DNA from: Talinum fruticosum
Taxonomy: Eukaryota > Streptophyta > Magnoliopsida > Caryophyllales > Talinaceae
Assembly: GCA_021018815.1 (NCBI GenBank)
Contig: JAITYX010000021.1
Location: 5,609,001 to 5,673,000, forward strand
Length of the DNA: 64,000 nt
Reading direction: 5' to 3'
Shown: positions 25,856-38,344 of the stretch, one piece after another
Position numbering within the stretch: the stretch's first letter is position 1
Layout: the number at the start of each line of letters is the position of its first letter
Notes under the pieces: generated by a model
Database searches by the model: none
Told to the model about the DNA's origin: nothing
Seen by the model: the letters and a program-made list of their open reading frames with translations, nothing else
Position numbers and translations under genes: made by a program

Positions 25856-28050
25856 TCGACCAAATATTAGCGTTCGGTAAGCTAGTATTTTAACTAGCTT
25901 TTGCAGTATCTTTTACCGTTTCAAGTAGTGTTTACGAAAAGTTAAGAATATTAGTTTTTCACATTTGAAAGTAGTGTTTCATATTTTTTGACAAAAAATC
26001 CCTTCATTAATTTATATTTGACAAATTATTTATATCCTTTTACGTCAATTTACAATAATCGGCTAATTCTACCGCTAAATTTACCGAACACATTTATTCA
26101 ACCGCTCAATTGAACAGCTTATCCGCTAACAAGTAAATTCTAACAATTATCAACTACCTAAACAGCTATCGATTACACAAACAGCTATCCGCTACTCAAA
26201 CATCTCATTTTGTCGAACAAGCCGAACTCATCAATTCACAGGAAATTTGGAATTTTTAAACTGATCAAAGAAGCCCTTCGTAAACATTCAGAAATGATTG
26301 TTTGGCGGTGATGCGCATGACAGACAAGTAGAAGCAGAAGTGGGTGTCGTCGGAGATTGAAGAGGGTTTTTAGAGATTGATGAGTTCGTGTACTAAACAT
26401 TCAGAAATTATTTATATCCCTTTTGTCTCTAAAAACTATCAAATATAGGAAAAATATAAAAATAAGAAAACATTCTTTATTTGTTGAACAATTTAAAAAA
26501 TTTTTGATTATTTGTATTTTTATGTAGTTATTAGTGAATATTTCAGATTTCCAAATATATAGATACACAAATTTTAAATAATTAAGTATATAATTTCCAT
26601 TCTATATTGATAAGTATTACAAGACATAAATTTTTTTTTTAGGGATCACATGAGTGTATTTTACCTCCACCCCAACCCCCAAACCTCTCTAGTTCCTATG
26701 GTCCTCCAAAAAATATGCGGTTATTAATTTTCTTATTAATCATTCCAAAAATGCTAACAAAATGAATAATTAATCTGCATGAACATGATATGGAGTAATT
26801 ATATGGAAAATAACACCATAAAAATATATAATTTTTTAAAAAATAAAATAAACTAGTAGAATGAGTCAATCTACGTTTAGTGTGCTTTTTGTAAGTGCAT
26901 TATAGTTAATGCTAATAAACTCTGTTCTTACGAACAAAAAGTGTACTACAAGTATTATTTTTAATTTTATTAGTAAGACCCTACATTTTTATAATGATAT
27001 TTTCTATCTAATAATACCATATCACGAGTAATTTAAATTTGACGTTTATTTTGTTAGTGTATGAACAAAAGTAAACTTAAAAAGATATGTTCGTGAAAAT
27101 TAGTATAAAATTTTTTTACTTAAATTTCATCCACAACAATCTTTATTATTAACTTTACACATGTATGATAAAAAATATTTAAAAAATATACTTTACAATA
27201 ATAGTTCAACTCATTTCGAAGTCAAAGGAAGATCACAACTTGCCCCAGCCCAAGTCAGTTCATCGCCCCCTCAAGGGCTGGCCTGGCCCATCTTGAAATC
27301 ATAAGAATTAGGCCCAAACACAATATACTCGGACCAGCATTCATATTCCAGGATATATATTGTTCTTTTTTAAAGGCAGGACACAAATCAATTGACACGT
27401 CTAAAAAATCAAAATATTTGAATTTGAGTCATACATTTTTTTTCTGATTGAAACCTCTAAAATAAAAATATTTGAATTTGAATCATATATACCATCATAA
27501 CTTGTAGGTAAATGGGTAAAGTTTTGACTTTTAAGTGGCGTTTTCAGTATTAAGACTTATAAACAGATTTTAGTCCGACAATACAACATCCTCATCCATA
27601 GATATCCGGTGAGTTGTGGCCTTAAATTTTACTCATTGGGGCAACTTATCTAGTCGATTAATGTTAATGCATAAGAGATTACCTCTAAACAACAATATGA
27701 TTTATCAAAGAGTTATAGTTTATCACTTCTTTTGCTTCGTGATGTTATTCAGGGCTTATCATGAAATGGTTGACATGGTACACGTACCAATCGCATCAAC
27801 AGGCTAATCAATATATAGTAAATGCGTAGTGACATACGAGATTTATATCTGTAGAAACTAATTAATAGCAACAACAAACGAAAAAGAGAGAAAAAGACAC
27901 ATAAGAAAGAGAACGAGGGAAGCGAAGATTAATTCCTGTGCATCGAAAAAATTCTTTAATGCCTGACTATCCTTGCACAAAACCGAGCAATATTCATCAC
28001 TCGAACATGTTTATAATGCAAAAGAGTTCCTCAAATGAATAGAATTCAGA

Positions 28051-28375
28051 ACCTAGAGTTAGCAGCAGGAGTGACATTAATTTACTGAACAAAAAGCTCA
28101 TAATAATTGAAAATGATTATGGAAAAAAAAAAAGAAAAAGATATTTCTCCTGCTGCTCTTTAATTTCTTTCTCTTTCTCTTTTTCTTTTTAATTTTTCTT
28201 TATGTTTAAGAAAAAGCACACAGCTTAACCTCATCAGTTTGGAGAATACAGAGACACCCATCGCCGGGACCGAATACAACCGCCTGGCTTGATCATCAAA
28301 ATGCACCTGAATTCTCTCTCGTCAATCATGCGCGCATTTTTGGTTCTTCAAGTTATCTTCAGCTCTGGTTCGACC
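28051..28375 (-). other. probable 3' untranslated region of the NHL gene
   Basis: This is the sequence directly downstream of the NHL stop on the minus strand. It has normal complexity near the stop, then purine/pyrimidine-rich tracts at 28120-28215 where the transcript could end. Inferred only. Confidence 0.35.
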
Positions 28376-29214
28376 TTAATCCTCATTAGCGCAACTTTGT
28401 GATAAAACTTTGGGATTTTCTCCCAAAGAAGTCACCTCAAACTCACACGCAACGCTCATCTCTTTGTTCTTGGTAAACAACCATGTCTTCATCTTCACCG
28501 GAACGCTCATCTTCAGGTCCAAATTCACCGGCGACTTAGGCTTCTCTGGCAACTGTTCCTTCGAGGAGCCTTTTAGAACCACGTCCACGCCTTCGCTTTT
28601 CCCCGGTCCCACGCTATCCAACGACGGAAAATTCCCCTTAGCGACCTCCTTCTCCTTGTACTTGAGCGTGGCACTCCCATTCTCATACTCGACGTCGTTA
28701 TTGCTATTCGGGTTTTCGGTCCCCACGGTGATGTGGAATTGGGTCGACCCGTTTTTCTTGGGGTGCTTGAGCTCTATATGCTTCACGGAGAATGTGGGGG
28801 ATTAGGGTTGAGGGTAAAATGGTGAATACAGATAATGATGCTGATGAGACAGGCTAGGGTGAAGAAGATGGAGAGACACCAAGTCATGCACTGCGGGACC
28901 TGCCGTCTTTTCCCGGCGGGGTTGCGGTAGCGCTCCACGATCTTGGCGTGCTCGGGCGGCGGGACCCGGTAGATCTGGTCCTTGGGGACCTGAACGATGT
29001 ACGTTTGGAGAGGGCGCCCATCTGGACTAATCTTCTTAATGTTGTTGTCATTAGAAGGGTCTATTTGCATTCCATGATGATTGTGATTGTGATTGTGATT
29101 GTCGTCAGAAGCATTATCATTGTGACGGTAGCGGTGGCGGAAGCGGGGGTCACCGTCGTCGAGATCGTGGTGGTGGTGGGCGGCAGCGGTGGCATGCGGG
29201 ACCCGCTCCTCCAT
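28376..29214 (-). CDS. NDR1/HIN1-like (LEA_2 / NHL) membrane protein, frameshifted
   Basis: NHL proteins are single-pass plasma-membrane proteins of the LEA_2 family, linked to defence and stress responses. The first frame (29214 to 28783, 143 residues) has a His/Asn/Asp-rich N-terminus, with alternating Asn-His at about 39-47. It then has the family signature YIVQVPKDQIYRVPPPEHA at 72-90, a basic GKRR stretch, and one membrane segment at about 109-132. It stops soon after NPNPP. The LEA_2 domain continues at once in another frame from about 28790 to the TAA at 28376, starting FSVKHIELKHPK and ending KVLSQSCANED. The two frames meet at a run of five C (minus strand, about 28791-28796). A run of six would join them. 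I see no intron signals, so this is either a sequence error or a one-base deletion that would remove the LEA_2 domain. The rest of the second frame looks under constraint. Total length would be about 280 residues, typical of the family. Confidence 0.85.
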
Positions 29215-30322
29215 TGATGAAATGGGGAGGAGCGGCTTACCACGAGGGAAATTTTTTCGCTATAATCGCAAATGAAGGAGAAAAAGGGGGAAAGGGTAGA
29301 ACGGAATAGGGTGGGTTAGAGTTCCTCCTCGTCCTCCGCAAAGATTGGTATTCTCTTCCATTGCCCCCTTTAATTTGCTTTAGATGATGATGAGATCTCA
29401 GAGACAGAGCTGGAAATTACGGGTCGTACGTATACGTACTTTGATTTGCATGGAACAAGGAAGACACATACAATTCGGGACAGCTCGTTACACCAATTAC
29501 ACCTTTAATATTAAGGCAATTGCAATTGCCTTATTTTCTCTCTATTCTGCTTTGTTGTCTCTTGCTAATTAAATTATAATAATAAAATTAGCAAACTTAT
29601 GTACATCTTGTTATTTTTGTCTTCGAAATAGAAGATAAGTTACCTTCCTACCCAACAAATTCACTATGATAAAGTTGAAATAATACAAACAATTTTTTTA
29701 ATTAAATAACGATAATGATACATGTTCTATATAAGACAGACCTTAAGTATCTTCTCTCAATTTAAAAATTATTATGTCATCTAATAAATTAAAAAAGAAT
29801 GGTATGATTGATTAATATAATTGTATTAGAACTTACAAATTATGTAAATTCGTCATTTTATCCATCATTTTTCATATCTGTAAAATTATGTGTATAACAC
29901 ATCTTCTAGATAAGGTTGATCTAATTAGGGTGTCATTTGATACTTGTCGGCGTAGACGATGATTATTAAAGCTTTACCTTCATAATTAATCATAATTATT
30001 AAAAAAAAATAGTTTTAAAGACATTTTAAGAGTGTTTTCATACAAGACATGTATTATCACCCATTAAATAATAATAATAAAATGTTGTGGAGCCATGTCC
30101 TATCCCATTTTTCTAGATTTGTGAGACACTATAATCTCTACTTGTTCATCGCGTTTGGCTTATTATTGTTTAGATAGTTCGTATTACACCTTCATCATAG
30201 TGAATTTGTTGCTATTGTTGTCCGTGACTTTCTTCCACTTTGCGTTTTTATATAAAGATCTTCATATCCTCTTTAGTCTCGTTATTTTTATGTATTTTCT
30301 CTAATATCTACATCCTTCCTTC
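29215..30322. other. NHL upstream region and intergenic spacer
   Basis: The first 150 bp are the likely leader and promoter of the minus-strand NHL gene. A leader ATG on the minus strand near 29360 opens a short frame of about 33 codons that ends before the NHL start, if transcripts reach that far. I saw no clear TATA box. The remainder is AT-rich and without genes. Confidence 0.5.
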
Positions 30323-31943
30323 TTTTTTTTTTTTTGCAATGGGTAAGCAAGGAGAACCAGCAAAAACTTAGGCAGACCCTTCTCACAAGGGTTCTACCTA
30401 AGTTATCATTTGCCAAGATACACGAAAGAGAGGGGGAGGGGCACTATTCCCAAACAGTTGGTGAAGAAACCGTAAAACCGTAGAAAGCCAACCGATCATT
30501 CGCCTCATTTGCTTCCCTGAAAATATGATTGATTTCGCGACTTTGAAAAGATGACATCATCCGAGTGATGTTTTGAATGATGAAGTCGATTTCCTAAGGC
30601 GTTTTCGCCTTCCTCTAATGCAATCAATGATCATTAAATTATCTCCTTCGATTTCAATATTACCGATGTTTGCGTTGACGACTTGTTGTACTCCAAACCT
30701 AAGTGCACTTGCTTCGACAACTAAAATTGATGTGTGCCCTAACACTGGTTGTACCGAGAGAAGGAGATTGCCCCGATAATCTCTCAATAGAATCCCATAG
30801 CAGCGGTATTGTTTCTTAACGAACCATCAAAGTTAAGTTTAACATGTCCACTTCGTGGCTTGTGCCATTTCACTAGATGAATTCGTTTGATCGTAGTTGA
30901 CCGAGTCCTTAAAGTAGCCATCCGACGGAGAACAAGTTTTTCTTGATTTCCACTCCGCCTCTGCTTTCTTTGCTCTAATGAGAACTTTAATGTGGTGAAA
31001 ATCTTCTTCTTTGAAGATAATCGCATTTCTTTCCTTCCAAATACTCCGGATAAGGAAGATGACTCGTTGCGTACTGGAACCTTGAGAGAGAGGAATGCGC
31101 CGCCTGAATGATGTTGAGCCCACTACTATGAGGATTGATAAAATTAATTGAGTGGATCCATTTGTGACTTTTTGCCGGATTCCAAACCCGGGAGGTACTT
31201 GGGCGATTGAAAAAAGATGGTCGCTTGATTCATCCTGCTCGTTGGCAAATATTGCACCACGGGTGAACTTGTAGACCTCTTTTAGAAAGCGTCTCTTTCA
31301 ATGGTAGCCCATCCTGTAATAATTGCCGAGAGGAAGGTCTTAATCTTAGGAGGTAGATCTGTTTTCCAAATCCAGTTACCTTCCCAAGCGTTATGCCTCC
31401 GAGCATTTCGAGCAAGAGTTGTTGCCGTTTTTTGTGAAACAACCATTCCCCGATAAACCCCAACACGATTCATCCTATTTAGTAAACATTGATAGTTGGA
31501 TACCGGTAATGATCTCAACAACTTCGTTAGGTAAAACCGATCTAAGTTTTGGGATGTCCCATTCATTATCATGGTTAATGAATGCACTCGACTTTAGTTT
31601 GGAGGTCGAGTGATTGTGGGTCAAAGCCTCGTGAGTTGAAGGAGGCTCTGGTAGTGGCACTAGAGATCTGTCTAGAATCTAATATTAGATCCATCACCTA
31701 TTTTCCAACGAATCCCTTTACAAAAAATAGGGTAACTTTTAGACAATGATTTCCGGACCCAAGAGTCTCCCTGCTTTGGGGATCCGGCAAACAGTCGCAT
31801 TGGTATGCATACTTTGCTTTCATATTTTGGACTCATAAATTATTTTGCTCCTTGAAAAATTTCCATATAAGTTTACATTGGAACGCGGTATTAACATTCT
31901 CGGTTTTCATAAACCTAGTCCACCTTCCCGAAGGTTTGCTCGG

Positions 31944-33500
31944 GGAGAATCCGAGTCGCCCTAGAGAGGGGTGAATAGGGTGATGGAAGTTTTTCGTGGA
32001 AACTTTAGCTCTTTTGTGAAAGATAAGACAGAGACAGATTCCGAGTCAATCAGCGAGGTCGGAAAAGTTTGGACTCGTAAATGCTATCACGAATCAATAA
32101 GTAAGTTAAGCGAGAGCTATAACACGATCCGAGTCTAGAATGAACTCGGACAGATAACACTTAGAGATTACGTGGAAACCCTCCTGTGGCAGAAAACCAC
32201 GGACCGTGCTAATCCAAGTACGAAGTCAAATCCACTATTTTGAGTCCACAAAATACCGTGAACTGATCGAACCCAAGTTGCTCCCTTAGACAACTCTTTA
32301 CAAGTTTTACTAGACTCGAAATTCCCTTATCTAATCTAGTACTTCCTAGCTGAGATAACCCTCACAGCTAGGGACAACTAAGCTGAGTTAACCCTCACAG
32401 CTAGGGACAACTAAGCTGAGTTAACCCTTACAGACTTAGTCAAGGTACCTTACAGAGAAAGTAAGAAAGTGTTTGTAACTAAGTACAGGACCTTACAACT
32501 CGGAAAGTAAAGATTTATAGAGTGGGAGTTGTAAGTAGAAGATTGAGAATAAATACAATGACTTTACTAAAGTACGTGTATTAACAATAATTTCGGCAAT
32601 CTTCAAGTCTTGTGAGGTGACTTCTATTTATAGATGACCAGGAAGAGTGGCCGTTATCTTCATCTGCTGACCGAGAGTCCTTTGTGACCATTGACAGGAG
32701 TTTTATGAGTCACTCGGAAAGTATCCGTTGTAATGTGAACGTTGGACAATGGTTTAAACTCTCTTGGAAGTCCCAAAACCACTGGCGGTGTCTTTAAAGA
32801 TAAGGTGGAAACCGCCGTTAAGCTTAGCGTTCTAGTTTTCCAGATTTGGAAACAGACGGCCACGACACAATCTTCCGGGACTGGAGCGAGAGAAGGTGAA
32901 AAGCCATGTCTGCTGGTGATTTGACATTTTGAAGCCGGTTACTTTTGTATTTCGAAAACGTATCCTCGTTTGAATAACCTACAAAAGTAAATCAATTTTG
33001 GTTCTCAAAGTATAAAATACTTTGGTCCAAGATTAGACACGAGATAATAAAATAATTACGATAATTAAGCAACCGATTATCCGAGTCGAAACGAAATGAA
33101 ATTTTCTGAGTCTAATATCTATGTAACTCAAAATTCCATCGAGCTAGTCCGAGCAAAGAATCAAGTTAAGTAAAGAACATCGAGTGATATACCTTGATAT
33201 AGACTAAGCATGAAACAGATTGGGAGTACTCGACTTCAACAAGATAGACCTTATAGAAAGGAGTCGGATCCGAGCGGAATACTAGTCTATTCAACATGCG
33301 ATAAATTTGAGTGATGAGGGACTCAAAACAAAGTATCGAGTTTCGAGTCACTCAAGGATAAGCACGAAATACATGAAGTGAAAGCTATATCATCGAGAGA
33401 AGATACCATGTTACTCAGAAAAGTTTCTAAGATACAGAGAATGCCTTGAAAACAAAACTCTATAAGTACGAGACTGTTATACTCGATTCCTTTTATACAA
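31944..33500. other. unidentified 1.56 kb segment inside the LINE
   Basis: This segment sits between LINE sequences, with CTCGG at both borders (31939-31943 and 33501-33505). It begins with ATCCGAGTCGCCCTAGAGAG followed by GGGTGAATAGGG, a motif I have seen in plant repeats but cannot assign. ACTCGG/CCGAGT-type hexamers recur more than a dozen times along its length. It contains a 33-bp tandem repeat (32349-32433). No protein domain was recognised in any frame. The 5-bp border match could be a target duplication or repair microhomology. Confidence 0.6.
32349..32433. repeat. 33-bp tandem repeat, about 2.5 copies
   Basis: Units start at 32349, 32382 and 32415, each containing GCTGAGTTAACCCTCACAG with one or two changes. 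It lies within the unidentified segment. Confidence 0.88.
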
Positions 33501-35301
33501 CTCGGAAAATGATTCGTAGTGATCGGGTCGTCAACTTTAGGTGTAAGTGTGATAAATGTGTGATTAATCTCTTTAAGGAATTTCCCTTTTCGTGGAAATC
33601 TTTGATCATTGAAGTGATATCCTGACTCACAATGTCCCAATACTTCGAAAGAAGCCCGGGCCAAAACCATCCGGACCTGGCGGTTTAGATGCATCAATTT
33701 GGAATACAACATTATTAATTTCTTCAAGTGAGAACCTTTTTGTTAGTTCCTTCCTTTGGTCGTCATTTATTTTATTAATAAAGGACGGCTGCGACTTTAT
33801 TCTATTTTGATTCCTCATGAACCGGCACTTATAATCATTAACAAACTTATTACATATAGAGTTCATATCCTCAATCCAAATGCCAGAGCTATCTTTTAGG
33901 CGTGTGATGGTCTTTCGTCGTTTACGGGTTGTAGCGCAAATATGAAAAAACTTGGAGTTTCTATCTCCTTCGATTAGCCATTTCTTTCTGAAGTATTTGC
34001 CTCAATACCTGTGATTGAACACAAGGAGTTTTTCTCTTTGCCCAATTAGTCCGCAAAGCCATTGGTTGAGTCTAAAATTAAGAGGTTGATCAATAAGTTT
34101 GGATTCAACATACTTGAATTTTTCCAATATTCACTTCCATTTTGTTTTTAAAATTAAGATTGGATTTTCTATTCCAATCTTTAATCGAATCTTAATACGT
34201 TTGAGCTTGCACATAATTTGAAAGTGTAACGCCCCAACCCGTAATCACCTATGTTAGACTAAACAAGCCGCTAGCCGATGATTAGCACAACGGAAAGAAA
34301 GGTCGGGAGTCGTCACCGCCGCCCATGTCCGTAGACAGGGCAAGGCTTAGTCCGATGGTGTTAATAATGTACATATATATAACGTAGCGACGGAAAATTA
34401 ATAAAAGATACAACTGAAACTTATAAATATTTACAAACGGTAGCACGACCCGTGATCGATGGACGACTTTTCTAACTACTAATCCAACCGACGAGTCTTC
34501 TCGCGAGCCGCTACGTCCGAGTATTTACTTCTTGCGTTATCTAAAAATTACCTAAAACAAAACAAGAAATATTTTCGCAATGTGAGTCGAAACTCAATAC
34601 GCTCATTATTATGCGAGTAAAATATAAGTTAGAAATATTTGGGTTGAGCACGTGCATTTCAATTCATTTTATAAATGAGGGAGAGTGAATAACTTAAAAT
34701 GATTGCTAATTGATTATCCGTGTGGCTACCCTTGCGATCATCGGGTTTCCCTAAATGTGTACACACCCAAACCGATCGGGAAGTCCAGTTGGTGCGGCGC
34801 GAGTTACGGTGTGCCGACTTTGAACAATGGTAAAGTATCAATGGGCTGGTCCACTTTAACATGACAAATCACTGTTGCAAATGATTCTTTCTTGGTTGTT
34901 AATGACGGCCATATCCGGCCTTAATTTTTGAATAAAAACTTGAAAGGCATAATCGATGAACGTACTCGATAATGCGGATGGTATACTTGTTCTTGGTGAT
35001 ACTTGCACAGGACCCGAACGAACTTTGATTCGATGGCCCTTAACATCGATTTTTAAGACATAATTCATTAATAAGGATTTACATTCATTTGGTTTTGGTA
35101 ATAAGCACCTTATTTCATGGTAATTGCTATGATTTATAAGTATTTGGATCATGCCTTATGTTATTGAAATTTTAGGTAAGTCTGTTTTACTTATGAATGT
35201 AAATAATTTTTAACATGAATTATTTTATAGAAATTAAGCATGCATTTTAGCTTAGCTAATTACAAGTTAATAAATATGCATTAATTCATTAAGTGATTAT
35301 A

Positions 35302-38300
35302 TGTAACGCCCCAAACCCGTAATCACCGGTTTTAGTCCAAATAAACCGCTAGCCAATGATTAGCGCAGTGGAAAGGAGGTCGGGGACATTACCGCCGCCC
35401 TTACCGAGAGGAAAGGGCAAGACTTTATATGTATTTTACCCAAGGTTATATCTTGTTAGGAAACTACGAATTATGCAACAAGTACATGTTGGACCCGATA
35501 CGAAATCAATGTCACTTGATCACTATTATCCCAACTTGCCATTGCGAGCCCCTAAGTCCCGACCATACCTTTGCTTCATACCTTCAACATTTTACCTAAA
35601 ACAAAACAAGAAAGCATTTTCAAAATGTGAGCCGAAGCTCAATACGTCCATTATCATGCTTTGTAAAATAAAGGTTATGGAATAGTTGAGTTGAGTGCAT
35701 GCATTTCAATTTATTTGTAAATGAGGGGAGTGAATAATGTAAAGCTGTTGCTAATTAATTATCCGTGTGGTGACCCCTGCGATCATCGGGTTTCCCTAAA
35801 TGTGTACACACCCGGACCGATCGGGAAGTCCGGTTGGTGCGGCGCAGATTACGGTGTGCCGACTTTGAGCAATGGTAAAGTATCAATGGGCGAGTCCACT
35901 TTAACATGGCAAATACTGTTGCAAATGATTCTTTGTTGGTTATTAATGGCGGCTATATCCGGCCTTGATTTTTGAATGAAAACTTGAAAGGCATAATCGA
36001 TGAACGTACCTATTAATGCTGATGGTATACTTGTTCTTTGGTGATATTTGCACAGGACCCGAACAGACTTCGATTTGATGGCCCTTAACATAGAGTTTTA
36101 AGACATATTTCATTAATAAGGATTTACATTTATTTTGGTTTTGGCAATAATCACCTTATTTCATGGTAATTGATATGATTTATAAATATTTGGATCATGC
36201 CTTATGTTATTGAAATTTTAGCTAAGCTATTTTACTTATGAATGTAAATAATATTTAACATGAATTATTTTATAGAATTAACATGCATTTAGCTTAGCTA
36301 TTTACAAGTTTTTAATTATGCATGTAATTATTAGATGATTACTAATTTTATGTATGAATTTCATTAAACATGCATTAGGATTTTAATCATTTTAAACATG
36401 CAATCATGTACTATTACTAGTTTATTTACTAATTAAACATGCTTTAGGAATTAACTAATTACTTTAAGTTTATAGCTAGGTTAATATTTTGGTTAATCAT
36501 TTAAACATGCACATAATAACTAAATAAATCTTTCGTTTAACAATACTCATGTAATTAACATGCTACTTATTTAACATGCATGCAAGGTTTAATTTACAAT
36601 TATACCTGTATTAGTATACCACTAACTTTTACTTAACATGCATGCATAATTAATTACCATTAGTAGCTTAAACATGAATTATAATGAATTAATTACCAAT
36701 TTTATTTTCTTATTTACAAGGGTTAGAACATGCATGCCTTAACTAAATTTTTATCCTTACTAATCTGATCATATTTCCTGTGTACTTCATATTTTTATCT
36801 AATTTTAATTAGTTTCTAAAAGCTAGATTAGGTTAAGCTAATTCTTAGGGTTAGGGTTTAGGTTTTTTTTACCTAAGGAAGAAGAATAGAGCAAAGGTGG
36901 TGGTTGCAGGTGGAACCCGGCGGCGGCAAGCGGTGCTACGGTGGTTGGAGGTGGCTCCGGTGATCGGCAGTGGTCCTTGGAGGCGGTGGCGTGGCGGTGG
37001 TAGTGGTGGTGATGGTGGGTTTTGAGGAAGTTGGTTTTAGGGCATATATAAAGGAGAGAGAGAAAGAGAGTGTGTATGCATGGGGGCTGCAGTGGTGGTG
37101 CCGGGTGGCTGCCGCCGGTGCATGCAGGTGGCGGCGGTTAGGTTTCCGGTCGGTGGTCAGGTGGTGGCGGCCATGGGTGGTGTGGAAAGAGGAGAGGTGG
37201 TTTGGTGGTTTTGAGTTATTTGGAAGGTTTGGAGGGTGTTTGTTTTGGGTGGCTTGGTGGCCGGTGGTCAGCCGGGGATGGGCGGTCGGCGGCCCTGAAG
37301 GGTTGGGTTTCCGGAAGGGTGCTGGCCGGCGTGGTTGAGGGTGGTCGGAGGTGAGAGGGAGACTTTGGAAAAGTGAAAGGTGGTGGTGAGAAGTTGGTCG
37401 ACGGAGGGGTTTCGGGGGCAATTTTCCGGCGACAGGGTGGCCGGAATGGTGCTCGGAAAGGTTCTTCTTGTTCATTGCGGCATGTAGAAGAGTTATGGTC
37501 AGTGAGGATTGATGGAGGGGTCGGAGGTGGTCTGTGGAAGGGGCCAAAGTGGGGCTGGCAGTCAGCTTTCAGAGGAGAGAGAGAATTGCAGAAACAGAAT
37601 TTTGGGGCCAAATTTTCAGCTAATTACCCCTATTTATACCAGGTTTTGATGATTATCTGCATGATCAAGCTGGCACGGGCTGAGTGTTGTGGATGACAGA
37701 TGGTAATGATGCATGCTAACCAAGTGATTTGTCAATTGATTAAGCAAGCTTAGTGTGATTAGTGGTGTCAAGGTTTCACTTGACCCCTAAAAATATCCTA
37801 ATAATCCATTTATTATTTTTATTATTTAATACCATTAATCTCATCAGCTGGCTACTTATTATTTTTATTTTTATTATTTTTCTCATAATTATTTTTATTA
37901 TATATATATTTTTGCTAATAAATTTTATTTATTTGCTTAAGTAAAAATTTAGGTTAACCTTATTACTAGCAATTGACATTAGATGCTCATGTACATAAGT
38001 GTATTTAATTAGTTTTGGGTGATATATTTTATGCGTACATATAGGTGTAAGAATGCCTATATATATATAAAAATGTTTATAAAAATTTGATTTAGATTAA
38101 ATGTTTATAATTGAAAGGATCGGGCATGAATTATAAGTATAAGTAATATTTGGGGAGTTGATACTTTATGAATTTTATTGTAAATATTGGTCATCCATCG
38201 TCAGTCGCTTACGTTTGGGTCCTGCAAGAAAATTTTGATACACACATATATATATGATATGAAAATATTTTGGAATTGAAATGCACGCGCTTGTTTTAAT

Positions 38301-38344
38301 TGAACGTATTAGATATAATACGTTTTAAAGTTTGGGTTGTTACA
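35302..38344 (-). mobile_element. inner solo LTR nested in the outer solo LTR
   Basis: It starts TGTAACGCCCC, ends GGGTTGTTACA, and is flanked by the exact 5-bp duplication TTATA (35297-35301 and 38345-38349). It is 3043 bp long. Most of its length matches the host LTR in the same order: the same CGATCATCGGGTTTCCCTAA block, the same AT-rich middle, the same telobox and the same G-rich block. It therefore belongs to the same family, inserted into an older copy in the same orientation. Long open frames in its GC-rich block (36936-37611) are Pro/His/Arg-rich by composition. Confidence 0.9.

Larger units (their letters stand above)
18214..28050. other. long AT-rich intergenic stretch
   Basis: I find no supported gene in nearly 10 kb. 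Minor content is a (TAG)n run near 19591-19608, a (TTTA)n run near 22457-22475, a TAAATA run near 22698-22722, many poly-T tracts (24330-24400, 24762-24779, 24847-24859), a short direct repeat (24825-24886) and a strong hairpin (25827-25855). The frame at 20206-20694 has no recognisable domain. Confidence 0.55.

Noticed and set aside
29930..30065. Possible MITE with GGGTG ends
   Set aside because: The end similarity is short and no target duplication could be matched.
36936..37611. Frames of 131-203 codons rich in Pro/His/Arg in the inner solo LTR
   Set aside because: They are open because of the GC-rich composition. The matching block of the outer LTR is interrupted and shifts frame.
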